DNA of 64,000 nt, from positions 1-64,000 of the forward strand of contig NZ_JAAKEL010000012.1 of the NCBI RefSeq assembly GCF_011039205.1, given 5' to 3'. Under the pieces are notes generated by a model. It was not told the DNA's origin, searched no databases, and was given only the letters and a program-made list of their open reading frames with translations. Source of the stretch: Dysgonomonas sp. ZJ279 (GTDB lineage: Bacteria; Bacteroidota; Bacteroidia; Bacteroidales; Dysgonomonadaceae). Below are positions 24,798 to 32,777 of the stretch, in pieces. The number at the start of each line of letters is the position of its first letter. Position 1 is the stretch's first letter. The position numbers and the translations under genes were made by a program.

Positions 24798-25361
24798 CTA
24801 TTTCGATATATATTTTACATCCACAAACTCAGTGAGCCATACGCCATTATCAGAGCAGTAAAACAAGATGCCATCTTCGTGCATCTTTCCTGTCATAATA
24901 GTTAAGATGCAAACTTTGCCATGCCTAGAACCCACTTTTTCTGCTGTTTCCTTATCACTGCTTAAATGAACATGCTGACGACTACCTTTTATGATTCCTT
25001 CGTTCATAATAGAGGAAAGAAATCGCGTAGCTGTTCCGTGATACAAAAATTCGGGAGGTGTGACCGGAGATAAAGCCAAATCTATATCTATCGAGTGTCC
25101 CTGATTCGCTCTTATCTTATTCTTCTTTTCGTTGAAAGAATAGCGTTGCTTATTATTTGTTTCGACAATCTCCTCCAATTCTTCCATAGAGAAATGATAA
25201 CGATTCTTTTTACACTTTTCTATAAGTTCCTGCACATTCGCCCAGCCTTGTTCGTCTAGCTCTAAGCCTATCTTTTGAGGATCGTGCCTGAGTACAAGGC
25301 TTAAGAATTTACCGATCCGTTTTTTATGTTCTTCTGTCATTTTTTGTTTCTTAAATTTCAC
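24798..25361 (-). CDS. kptA: RNA 2'-phosphotransferase Tpt1/KptA
   Basis: A 187-residue Tpt1/KptA enzyme that transfers an internal RNA 2'-phosphate to NAD+, giving 2'-OH RNA, nicotinamide and ADP-ribose 1'',2''-cyclic phosphate. Family blocks in order: KFLSLVLRHDPQKIGLELDE, GWANVQELIEKCK, RYSFNEKKNKIRANQGHS, FLYHGTATRFLSSIMNEGI, RQHVHLSSDKETA. The core Arg and His residues of the active site (in LRHDP, RANQGHS, YHGT and HVHLS) are present. Its start overlaps the prfH stop by 4 bases. The ADP-ribose product gives a direct chemical link to the macro and NADAR genes of the neighbouring unit. Confidence 0.93.
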   Translation of the reverse strand: MKFKKQKMTEEHKKRIGKFLSLVLRHDPQKIGLELDEQGWANVQELIEKCKKNRYHFSMEELEEIVETNNKQRYSFNEKKNKIRANQGHSIDIDLALSPVTPPEFLYHGTATRFLSSIMNEGIIKGSRQHVHLSSDKETAEKVGSRHGKVCILTIMTGKMHEDGILFYCSDNGVWLTEFVDVKYISK

Positions 25362-25978
25362 TTCAACGATTCCTGTATTACTTTCACCGGATTACCCCGT
25401 TGCAAGTTATTATGATTATTCCAATTCTTTTGAACTGCCTGCATACTCTGTTCTATATTCCAAGCAGCCAATTTAATTAGCAACCGTTCCGTTGCCAGTT
25501 TTTTATTCTGCAATTGCGAACGCTGATCGGAAGCTATAACACTCAATCCCGAAGGAGTATGAGTTGCTCTCACCGCCGATTCGGTCTTATTGACATGCTG
25601 TCCACCGGGACCAGATGCACGAAGAGTCTGATATTCAATTTCCTTTTCGTTGGTATCTTTTATATCAGGTACAATAAAGGAATTTACCCCAATAAACCAA
25701 TTCTTGCGTTTATGATAAATTCGATAGGGACTTTGAGCAATCCATTGAATTGTACCTTCCCATTCCTTTACTATATCTTCGCATTCTTTACCTTCTATCG
25801 AGAGTGTTGCCGAAAACAAGGTGCGATTAATCACACCCTGTTCTCTTTCCAACACTTCGGTATTAAGCCCCTTCTTTTTAACCTGTTCCATAATTCGCTC
25901 CAAAACAAGAGCGACCACACGGCAACATTCGGCAGGACCTCGTCCGGAGGTTATCTGTAAGTATATTTTACTACTCAT
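25358..25978 (-). CDS. prfH: Peptide chain release factor homologue PrfH
   Basis: A 206-residue class-I release-factor homologue with the catalytic GGQ (GPGGQHVNKTESAVRATH, GGQ at 125-127) but without the stop-codon recognition domain 2 of RF1/RF2. The N-terminal SSKIYLQITSGRGPAECCRV stretch is the PrfH signature. PrfH is nearly always paired with rtcB; published work (Tian and colleagues) indicates that it releases peptides from ribosomes cleaved in the 16S decoding centre so RtcB can reseal the rRNA. The gene sits 49 bases after rtcB and overlaps kptA, consistent with that role. Confidence 0.93.
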   Translation of the reverse strand: MSSKIYLQITSGRGPAECCRVVALVLERIMEQVKKKGLNTEVLEREQGVINRTLFSATLSIEGKECEDIVKEWEGTIQWIAQSPYRIYHKRKNWFIGVNSFIVPDIKDTNEKEIEYQTLRASGPGGQHVNKTESAVRATHTPSGLSVIASDQRSQLQNKKLATERLLIKLAAWNIEQSMQAVQKNWNNHNNLQRGNPVKVIQESLK

Positions 25979-26027
25979 GTTTTATTCTTGCTTAATTGGC
26001 TAATTTTCATATTGGCACATTAACCAA

Positions 26028-27425
26028 TTACTCTTTATTCATTCTAACTATCCGTGGCATAAACCTGCCATGAATATCAACCAACGACTCCTGAGCAGGC
26101 ATTACTTTGTCAATATCTTTATAAGCCAGAGGCATTTCTTCCACACTACCTCCAATAAGAGTTACCCCGTTTTGAGTAAGTAATTTCTTTAAAGCCGATT
26201 GTGTAAATTGCTCCTTTGCCTTTTGTCTCGACATAGCCCGCCCTGCTCCGTGTGAAGCTGAATTTAATGAATCTGCGATTCCTTTACCACTTACCAGATA
26301 ACCCGGTGTTGCCATACTTCCTGGAATAAACCCTGCAACACCTTTTCCCGCAGGAGTAGCTCCTTTACGGTGTATTATTGCATATTTGTTCGGTGCAATC
26401 TCTTCTCGCCAAGCAAAGTTGTGATGATTATTTACATTCGCTAATGCTTTTAATCCTAATGCTTTGCTCAGATTGATATGAATGCGTTCGTGGCATGCCT
26501 GTGCAAAGTCTCCCGCCAGATTCATACTCATCCAGTATTCCTGTCCGGCCTCGGTATCCAAGCCCAGCCATGCAAAATGCTGTGCTTCACGTGGTAATTT
26601 ACATACTTCACGAGCCACATCACTGTAATGTCTGGCAATAGCTGCACCCATTCCACGGGAACCTGAGTGTGAAAGCAATGCTGTATAATTTCCCGCAGGA
26701 AGATTCAATACATTATTTTCAATCAACTCTATCTCACCAAACTCTACAAAGTGATTACCACCTCCTGATGAACCCAGTTGTCTTACTACTTTTCCGTGTA
26801 AGAGATTGAGTAATGGAGTAAGCTGAAATTCGCTTCTGTCCAATATGTCATGCTCCTGAGGAAAACCGAGACAGCCATCCATTCCGAAATGTGTATATTC
26901 TTTTAACGCTTCTTTGATCTGATGTGAATAGCGTTTCAGAAAATCCACATTGGTATCGAATACGGTCAGGCTCATCCGGCAACCGATATCTACACCTACA
27001 GCATAAGGTATTACAGCATTTTCTACTGCCAATACACCACCGATAGGCAAACCGTATCCGGCATGTGCATCGGGCATCATAGCTCCGGCAAGTGTTATCG
27101 GTAATCGCATAGCCAGATTCATTTGCTGTTTGGCCAGTGTATCGATAAATTTATTTCCGTATGTTTTGAATGCTAAAGGTTCATCGAGCAGGTTGTAAAC
27201 GGTGAACGATTTGTCTACCGGTGTCGGTGAAAAATGTTCCGCCAGTTTTCCCCATACTTCATTGCCTTTATATTTATCGGGATATGCCAGCAGATCTCTA
27301 AGCATTTTTATAATTTGTTCTTTGCTGTCGTGTTTGCAATATTTGTTTACTATGTTGATCGCTAAACTACGTGCTACATTGTTGGTATATCCCAGTTTAC
27401 TTAATTCTTTAGGTTGTATGCCCAT
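26028..27425 (-). CDS. rtcB: RtcB RNA-splicing ligase (RtcB2, PrfH-associated)
   Basis: A 465-residue RtcB that joins RNA 3'-phosphate or 2',3'-cyclic phosphate to 5'-OH ends using GTP and Mn2+. Metal and active-site motifs: MPDAHAGYGLPIGG (His121), VGVDIGCRMS (Asp146, Cys149), SSGGGNHFVEFG, LLSHSGSRGMGA, NVNNHHNFAWRE and the guanylylation region IIHRKGATPAGKGV. Length and order fit the PrfH-linked RtcB2 group. It follows the unknown protein by 22 bases and precedes prfH by 49. It provides the 3'-phosphate sealing route that complements HD-Pnk plus RNA ligase. Confidence 0.95.
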   Translation of the reverse strand: MGIQPKELSKLGYTNNVARSLAINIVNKYCKHDSKEQIIKMLRDLLAYPDKYKGNEVWGKLAEHFSPTPVDKSFTVYNLLDEPLAFKTYGNKFIDTLAKQQMNLAMRLPITLAGAMMPDAHAGYGLPIGGVLAVENAVIPYAVGVDIGCRMSLTVFDTNVDFLKRYSHQIKEALKEYTHFGMDGCLGFPQEHDILDRSEFQLTPLLNLLHGKVVRQLGSSGGGNHFVEFGEIELIENNVLNLPAGNYTALLSHSGSRGMGAAIARHYSDVAREVCKLPREAQHFAWLGLDTEAGQEYWMSMNLAGDFAQACHERIHINLSKALGLKALANVNNHHNFAWREEIAPNKYAIIHRKGATPAGKGVAGFIPGSMATPGYLVSGKGIADSLNSASHGAGRAMSRQKAKEQFTQSALKKLLTQNGVTLIGGSVEEMPLAYKDIDKVMPAQESLVDIHGRFMPRIVRMNKE

Positions 27426-27447
27426 TTTCTTTTTCTTTGTTATATTC

Positions 27448-28182
27448 TTATATTATTTGTTGAATCGGGATATTAATCAATGAGTTGTACATATACTTTT
27501 TGCGGTTTTCTTTTTCATTGATAATTTTCTTCCATGAATAAGTATTTCCACCTGCCATTCTCACCAATCTTTTGCGATTTCTATCTCTATCTAAGAAATC
27601 CCTCAATTCGTCTCGATATTGTTCAAGTTCCAAATCTTTTATCTGAACTTTAGTTATTATATTCGGTACTATCCGAAGTATAAAACGCCATTGTTCTGCA
27701 AATACATACTTTTCTCTTTGTTGTTTAAGTTGATAGTCGTAATATTCTACTTTATAAAAATATTTCGCCTCTTCATCTGTAAACTTCATGTTCTGAAAAG
27801 TCCAGCCATCGGGTTCTTGAAGTTTTTGTTCCTTATTTTTTCTGTATTTCCACTTTGATATTTTTCTTTTTTTCTCTTTAAATATTTTGTGTGGACTATA
27901 CCATACCACATTTATTTTATCTAAAATGTTTTGATAAAATTCAGCATGGTTACTATATTTAGCTTCCTCTGTCAATACAAATAACCGTTTGTAACCTCGT
28001 TGGATGGGTGGGACTAATTCTTCATACCCTAAATTCCTTATCTGGTTATAGATATAGGTATGTTCTTTATCTATGCAGCGTAATTTTTTATCATACGCTG
28101 TACGAATACGTCTTATTTTCCAACGTCGCGACGGCAGATTATTTTGTATAATGAGAGTATGCTCATCAGCAAAATTGCCCAT
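27448..28182 (-). CDS. Conserved hypothetical, first gene of the RNA-repair operon
   Basis: A 244-residue, very basic and aromatic protein with no signal peptide or membrane segment; I do not recognise a family. Visible features are RRWKIRRIRTAYDKKLRCID, ELVPPIQRGYKRLFVLTEEA, a Lys/Arg-rich centre (KEKKRKISKWKYRKNKEQK) and a C-terminal Arg-rich region (DFLDRDRNRKRLVRMAGGNT). High basic content and position 22 bases ahead of rtcB suggest an RNA- or ribosome-binding accessory factor (inference only). Being the promoter-proximal gene, it is probably expressed with the whole repair operon. Confidence 0.6.
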   Translation of the reverse strand: MGNFADEHTLIIQNNLPSRRWKIRRIRTAYDKKLRCIDKEHTYIYNQIRNLGYEELVPPIQRGYKRLFVLTEEAKYSNHAEFYQNILDKINVVWYSPHKIFKEKKRKISKWKYRKNKEQKLQEPDGWTFQNMKFTDEEAKYFYKVEYYDYQLKQQREKYVFAEQWRFILRIVPNIITKVQIKDLELEQYRDELRDFLDRDRNRKRLVRMAGGNTYSWKKIINEKENRKKYMYNSLINIPIQQII

Positions 28183-28548
28183 GACATTATTTTTATGCGA
28201 TATAATCCGACTAAAGACACAATAGATGCCCTAAAGCCGATAATATCAGCAATGATATAAAATATAAATTGTGATTGTGGAACTAACCAACGATAACCAA
28301 TTTGCAGCCGTAGATTTTTGGTTTTCTAATTATATAAATGAGTTGTAAAAGCTCTTCATTCCGATGAGCCAGCTTAGTTCCTGTTTGCTGTGTTTTATTT
28401 CTTGACCAACATAATTATACCCTTTCGTAATTTTTTAAGGGTTAGTACTCGTATTTCAGCCACAAATGTACTGCAATTTTTTATATTAACAAATATTTGG
28501 AATAAAAAGATGGTTATGGAGTTATATTTAGAAACTGTTTGGAATTTT
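28183..28548. other. Upstream region of the RNA-repair operon
   Basis: 366 bases between the operon start and an IS5 fossil. It should contain the operon promoter, but I found no TAnnTTTG on the minus strand and no sigma54-type -24/-12 pair that I trust. No gene or long repeat seen. Confidence 0.45.
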
Positions 28549-28921
28549 TTATTTTATTCTGTTAAGCATTAATTTTATCATATCAAGTTGCCCCATTATT
28601 TGGTTTGTATCTATATTATACTCAGAGTCCTTACTCACATCTTCTGCATCATTCAAACCAAGAGACAATTCACAGTAACCTCCATCTGCCATAATCTTAA
28701 CCAGCCTTAGTAATGTGCCCTTCAAAGTTTGGATTACTTTCATGGCTGCATTACTATCGTGTTCATTAGCTGCATATACAACTCGTCTTCAAGAGATAAA
28801 ATATAGCATCTATTATCTCTTTGAGAGAACGTTTCCGTTTTCTTGCTTTGCTATCAATCATTTTTTCTATAACTTGTCATTGTTTTTCGGTTAGGTTAGT
28901 TGGGTAAATGTTATTTTGCAT
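28549..28921 (-). pseudogene. IS5-family transposase remnant with internal deletion
   Basis: From an ATG at 28921 the minus strand reads MQNNIYPTNLTEKQ-stop-QVIEKMID, then KRKRSLKEIIDAIFYLLKT, the N-terminus of an IS5-family transposase with a Trp codon (TGG) mutated to TGA. After about 45 codons it jumps frame to VYAANEHDSNAAMKVIQTLK and LLRLVKIMADGGY, which belongs to the catalytic middle of the same family. The final 40 residues (CELSLGLNDAED onward) do not fit the transposase. Both the first DDE Asp and the final Glu region are lost, so it is inactive. Confidence 0.75.
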
Positions 28922-29053
28922 CTTTATGCTTATTTGGTTGATAATCATAAAGACAACAAAGAAAAACCGACTAATCAACATAAAAATAATGTGTAATATT
29001 TTATAAAACAGATAGATGAGTTATTTATAAATTCAAAATAATTTCTTAATAGT

Positions 29054-29941
29054 ATGAGAAAAAATGTGATCAGCCTACTCATTTTATTTATCAGCCTTTC
29101 CGTATTCAGCCAGCAGGGAGACAAAATCAATCTTAAAAGAATAGATTATAAAAGTGGGGCTGTCGATAAAAGCGGAAAAACAATAATACCATTTATATAC
29201 GATGGAATTGCTTTTCTAACGTCTGATTTGGTCTCTGTACAGAAAGAAAACAAATGGGGAGTGCTTGATTTATCAGGAAAGGAGATTCTGCCTTTTGTAT
29301 ATGATATGATATATTCGGTTTCCAATAATATAATCATGGCTAAAAAAGACAATAAGTGGGGGATTATTACTCCCTCAGGTCACGAAATTGTGCCTTACAT
29401 TTATGACAATACTAAAATGTTTAGCGACGAATCGGAAGTCACTTCTCAAACGACTGCCTTAATGGTAGAAAAAGATCAGAAATGGGCTCTTATCGATCGG
29501 ACAGGAACAGAAATTACCCCATTCATATACGATTCTATGTTTGAATATTACACTCTGAATGATCCTAAAACCAAAGATTTAGCTTGTGTCGATAAGAATG
29601 GAAAATATGGTATCATCAATAAAAAAGGAGAAGAAATAATTTCGATAAGCTATGACGAATTAGGCTCATTTTCAGAAGGCTTGTGCTTTGTCAGAAAAAA
29701 TAATAAGTATGGTATAATAAATATGTCGGAGAATATTACAACTCCTATTATATACGATTTTTTACACCTCAACTGGTATCAAGGTAATCGTTGGGTAATT
29801 GTCCGAAACGGTGATAAATATGGTGCTTTAGACAGAAAAGGAAAAGAAGTTCTACCTTGCATATACGATCAAATTAAATTAGAAAAAGAGCGGGCTGAAG
29901 TCGAAAAAGACGGACAAACTGAATTTATACCAATCAAATAA
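29054..29941 (+). CDS. Secreted WG-repeat protein
   Basis: A 295-residue protein with a signal peptide (MRKNVISLLILFISLSVFSQ) followed by at least six WG (KWG) beta-repeats of about 35-45 residues: NKWGVLDLSGKEILPFVYD, NKWGIITPSGHEIVPYIYD, QKWALIDRTGTEITPFIYD, GKYGIINKKGEEIISISYD, NKYGIINMSENITTPIIYD, DKYGALDRKGKEVLPCIYD. WG repeats form an elongated beta structure thought to mediate binding; no catalytic motif is visible. It stands alone, with no operon partner, between an IS5 fossil and PUL2. Confidence 0.85.
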   Translation: MRKNVISLLILFISLSVFSQQGDKINLKRIDYKSGAVDKSGKTIIPFIYDGIAFLTSDLVSVQKENKWGVLDLSGKEILPFVYDMIYSVSNNIIMAKKDNKWGIITPSGHEIVPYIYDNTKMFSDESEVTSQTTALMVEKDQKWALIDRTGTEITPFIYDSMFEYYTLNDPKTKDLACVDKNGKYGIINKKGEEIISISYDELGSFSEGLCFVRKNNKYGIINMSENITTPIIYDFLHLNWYQGNRWVIVRNGDKYGALDRKGKEVLPCIYDQIKLEKERAEVEKDGQTEFIPIK

Positions 29942-30251
29942 TTATAAGAAACTGTTTGGATTTTTATTGTAATATTTTCTTCTACATTTTATGTCTTTTT
30001 GAAGGCTTTTGTTATTTAAATTATTCATTATAAGATGTTTGTATAAATAAAAAGTTGTATCTTTTTGTATAGCAATAACATATAGATGACCAGCTACCCA
30101 ACTTCTAATGGAAACTGTCTATTATTAATTTTCCCAATGGAGTTATGATGGAACTATGGAAATGAATGATTCGTGAGAAGGTATACTCCTCATCATAGTA
30201 GCTATATCAAAAAAATAGTTTCTTTTAATCCTAATACTTTATCAGCTTCCA
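29942..30251. other. Intergenic region, nothing recognised
   Basis: About 310 AT-rich bases between two convergent genes. No open frame, RNA gene or repeat that I can support, other than the terminator for the regulator gene that begins at 30252. Confidence 0.4.
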
Positions 30252-30281
30252 AAAAAAAATCAAAAAGAGTGACTTCTCTTT
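30252..30281 (-). terminator. Terminator of the GntR-type regulator gene
   Basis: On the minus strand AAAGAG and CTCTTT (30281-30276 and 30269-30264) form a short stem followed by TTGATTTTTTTTT. It lies 40 bases past the regulator stop. Confidence 0.55.
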
Positions 30282-30321
30282 CCACTTTATGAATATTGAA
30301 AAGTTTGAAATATTTTTATAA

Positions 30322-31416
30322 TTATGTCGAAAATTCAGTTGATGCACGAGGAATTATCTGACCAAGCAAGCTTACATTAATGGGTTTTGCTTCCTTTGAA
30401 TGAATGCGTCGCATCATTAATTCTATAGCAACATCAGTAATTTCTTCACAAGGCTGTGCATACGAAGTCAGAGGTGATTTCAAATGACTCGCATATTTCA
30501 TATCATCGAAACCACATATTAGAATATCTAAAGTTATTTTCACATTAATAGCATCCATACTCGACATGAGCATAGCTGCTGTAGAATCGTTTGCGCATAT
30601 TATGCCTGTTTTATTCGATAAAAATTTTATATTTCGAACAAAATCTAAGTTTTCAGGCTCTCCACAATATACGTTATTCTTATCAAATTGCAGATGACGT
30701 TTATGTATAGCCGCTGCAGCTCCTAAATAGCGCAAGATAACTGAAAAAGCAGAATTAGGGCGATATACAAAATTAATGATGGTGCACCCCGCATCCAAAA
30801 GATGCTCAGCCATTGTATAGCCGGCATTGAAGTTGTCGAGAGAGACCAGATCATACACACTCCGATTAGGGAATTCAACAATATCACGATCAAGTAAAAC
30901 CAAAGGAATTCCTGAATTAGCAAATTTTTCGCATATTTCTCTATTAATTTCATCTGCCATGGGAATTCGTTCGAGAGGTGCAAAAAATACTCCATCAACC
31001 TTTTGTTCAATATAATTGACAGAACTCTTTTCTGTTAAGTCTTTCCTCATATCTGCATTCCCAGTTGTTGCACCTTCCCATAGGCAATCGAACTCTCCAT
31101 CACGAGAATGCTGAAGAAAACGATTACTAATTATTGAAAAAATCTCAGATTCTCCGACACCTGGTAACAACAGACCAAAAGTTAATTTATTTTTCGATCG
31201 CTGATAAACTATTTTTGTACCGACCCCCTTTTTCTTCACAACGTAATTGTCGTGTTGCAATGTGTTATAAACTTTTGTAATTGTCGGACGAGATACTCCA
31301 TATTTTTGGGCTAAATCATTTTCGGTAGGCAACAATGAGCCAAACGGCAAAATGCCATGACTTATTTGTTCTTGCAAAATATTGAGTATCGATTTATAAT
31401 TTTCCTTTACCTTCAT
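30322..31416 (-). CDS. GntR-HTH/LacI-type sugar-binding regulator (PUL2)
   Basis: A 364-residue regulator with a GntR-family winged helix (about 1-70, PTENDLAQKYGVSRPTITKV, DNYVVKKKGVGTKIV) fused to a LacI/periplasmic-binding-protein-like sensor domain (about 75-360, LTFGLLLPGVGESEIFSIIS, VDGVFFAPLER, IPLVLLDRDI, CGFDDMKYASHLKSPLTSYA). This architecture (AraR-like) usually represses a sugar locus until a mono- or oligosaccharide binds. It lies downstream of the FGGY kinase and MFS permease, with its own -7 element and a perfect 11-base inverted repeat upstream, so it likely controls PUL2 and itself. Effector sugar unknown. Confidence 0.88.
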   Translation of the reverse strand: MKVKENYKSILNILQEQISHGILPFGSLLPTENDLAQKYGVSRPTITKVYNTLQHDNYVVKKKGVGTKIVYQRSKNKLTFGLLLPGVGESEIFSIISNRFLQHSRDGEFDCLWEGATTGNADMRKDLTEKSSVNYIEQKVDGVFFAPLERIPMADEINREICEKFANSGIPLVLLDRDIVEFPNRSVYDLVSLDNFNAGYTMAEHLLDAGCTIINFVYRPNSAFSVILRYLGAAAAIHKRHLQFDKNNVYCGEPENLDFVRNIKFLSNKTGIICANDSTAAMLMSSMDAINVKITLDILICGFDDMKYASHLKSPLTSYAQPCEEITDVAIELMMRRIHSKEAKPINVSLLGQIIPRASTEFST

Positions 31417-31444
31417 AAAAGTTTATATATTGCATTTCGTTTTG

Positions 31445-31452
31445 CAAATGTA
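31445..31452 (-). promoter_or_regulatory. -7 promoter element of the GntR-type regulator
   Basis: TACATTTG on the minus strand (31452-31445) matches TAnnTTTG exactly, 29 bases before the start codon. The same octamer precedes the FGGY kinase gene (34452-34445) and the PUL2 susC (34773-34780). No clear -33 TTTG is present. Confidence 0.5.
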
Positions 31453-31477
31453 ATAAAAAAGAAATAGAATGTCTTTT

Positions 31478-31508
31478 AATAAACTACTTATGAATGCAGT
31501 AGTTTATT
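31478..31508. promoter_or_regulatory. Perfect 11-base inverted repeat, candidate regulator operator
   Basis: AATAAACTACT (31478-31488) and AGTAGTTTATT (31498-31508), 9 bases apart. It lies just upstream of the regulator -7 element, overlapping the -33 zone, where an autorepressor would bind. No T-run follows on either strand, which disfavours a terminator. Confidence 0.5.
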
Positions 31509-31552
31509 ACATATGTTATCTGCTTTGTACAATTATTTGCTTTTAGATATAT

Positions 31553-31588
31553 TAAAAAAAGACTACAAATAATACACTTATAGTCTTT
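31553..31588 (-). terminator. Terminator of the kinase-permease operon
   Basis: AAAGACTA and TAGTCTTT (31588-31581 and 31565-31558 on the minus strand) form an 8-pair stem followed by a run of seven T residues, 27 bases past the MFS stop. Confidence 0.7.
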
Positions 31589-31614
31589 CCCCTTTCAGAT
31601 TGTAATATTAGAAA

Positions 31615-32766
31615 TCAATTACTATGTTTCATCTTTGAAGAAATAAAGGCTAAATAGCCGATACAAACTGCAATCACCATTAAAGCTCCACTTTGGCTTT
31701 GTAAAGCATCTGATGCGATCCCCATAAAAATGGGAAAAATAGCTCCCCCGGCGATTCCCATAATCATCAAACCTGATATTTCGTTATTCCGATTGGGTAT
31801 CAATTGCATTGCTTGCGAAAAGATCATCGGGAATATATTTGAATTTCCGATCCCCAATAATGCAATACAAAGATAGATAAGCATAGTAGTATCAGCAAAA
31901 AATAGTCCCGCTATCCCTACTAACATTAACAAGATACTTAGAATAAAAAACTTACGGGAAGATATGATAGATAAAAGAAAAGTTCCGGAAAAACAGCCGA
32001 TCGTTCTGAAAATAAAATAAACAACAATAGCGTATCCTGCTTCATCAAGTGTTATTCCCAGCCTCTCTATCAATATTTTGGGAGCAGTCAGGTTTGTACC
32101 AACATCAATTCCCACGTGAACCAATATTCCCACAAAAAGGAAAACAATGGATTTGTTTGCAAACAGAGCAAAACAATCTTTGAAAGAAGACGGTTTGTTT
32201 TCTGATAGATTTTCATCAATGTCTGTTAAATAGAGCCATATCATCGGAATCATTGATATTGCGGCAAAAATAGGATATAGCAACCGCCAATTACCAAATT
32301 TTACGGAAGCCCATCCCGCAATGACAGGAGCCAAAAATGAAGCGATAGCTTTTACAAACTGACCAAATGTAAGAGTGCTTGCCAGTTGCTTACCATTAAC
32401 AATATTAGTTACCAATGGATTAAGCGATACTTGCATAAGAGTATTTCCTATGCCAAGCAGGGCAAATGCGATCAGCATCACAGTAAAGTTATACCCAATC
32501 AAAGGCGTAATCATTGATAAAAATGTCACCACAAGGCTCAAAATTACAGTTTTTCGCCTGCCTATTTTATTCATCAGCATCCCGGTTGGCACCGATAAAA
32601 TCAGAAACCAAAAGAAAACCATAGATGGCAACAAATTCGAAACTGTATCGCTCAGACCAAAATCAATTTTTATATTGTTGGTTGCAATACCTACCAGATC
32701 GACGTATCCCATGATGAAAAATGCAAACAAGGCAGGAATAAGTCGTAAAATTTTTGTGTTTTTCAT
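31615..32766 (-). CDS. MFS sugar permease (FucP/NagP-like), PUL2
   Basis: A 383-residue inner-membrane transporter with about 12 predicted helices and the MFS signature in GMLMNKIGRRKT after helix 2. Its first helix (FIMGYVDLVGIATNNIK) is nearly identical in pattern to the truncated permease at the left edge of the window, so PUL1 and PUL2 have paralogous importers. It lies 11 bases downstream of the FGGY kinase, forming a two-gene import/phosphorylation unit ended by a terminator. Substrate probably a free monosaccharide, most likely a ketose, from the kinase context (inference). Confidence 0.9.
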   Translation of the reverse strand: MKNTKILRLIPALFAFFIMGYVDLVGIATNNIKIDFGLSDTVSNLLPSMVFFWFLILSVPTGMLMNKIGRRKTVILSLVVTFLSMITPLIGYNFTVMLIAFALLGIGNTLMQVSLNPLVTNIVNGKQLASTLTFGQFVKAIASFLAPVIAGWASVKFGNWRLLYPIFAAISMIPMIWLYLTDIDENLSENKPSSFKDCFALFANKSIVFLFVGILVHVGIDVGTNLTAPKILIERLGITLDEAGYAIVVYFIFRTIGCFSGTFLLSIISSRKFFILSILLMLVGIAGLFFADTTMLIYLCIALLGIGNSNIFPMIFSQAMQLIPNRNNEISGLMIMGIAGGAIFPIFMGIASDALQSQSGALMVIAVCIGYLAFISSKMKHSN

Positions 32767-32777
32767 ATAAATCTATA

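Noticed and set aside
31478-31508. Terminator for the MFS gene
   Set aside because: No T-run after the stem on the minus strand, and a better terminator with seven T residues lies at 31553-31588.
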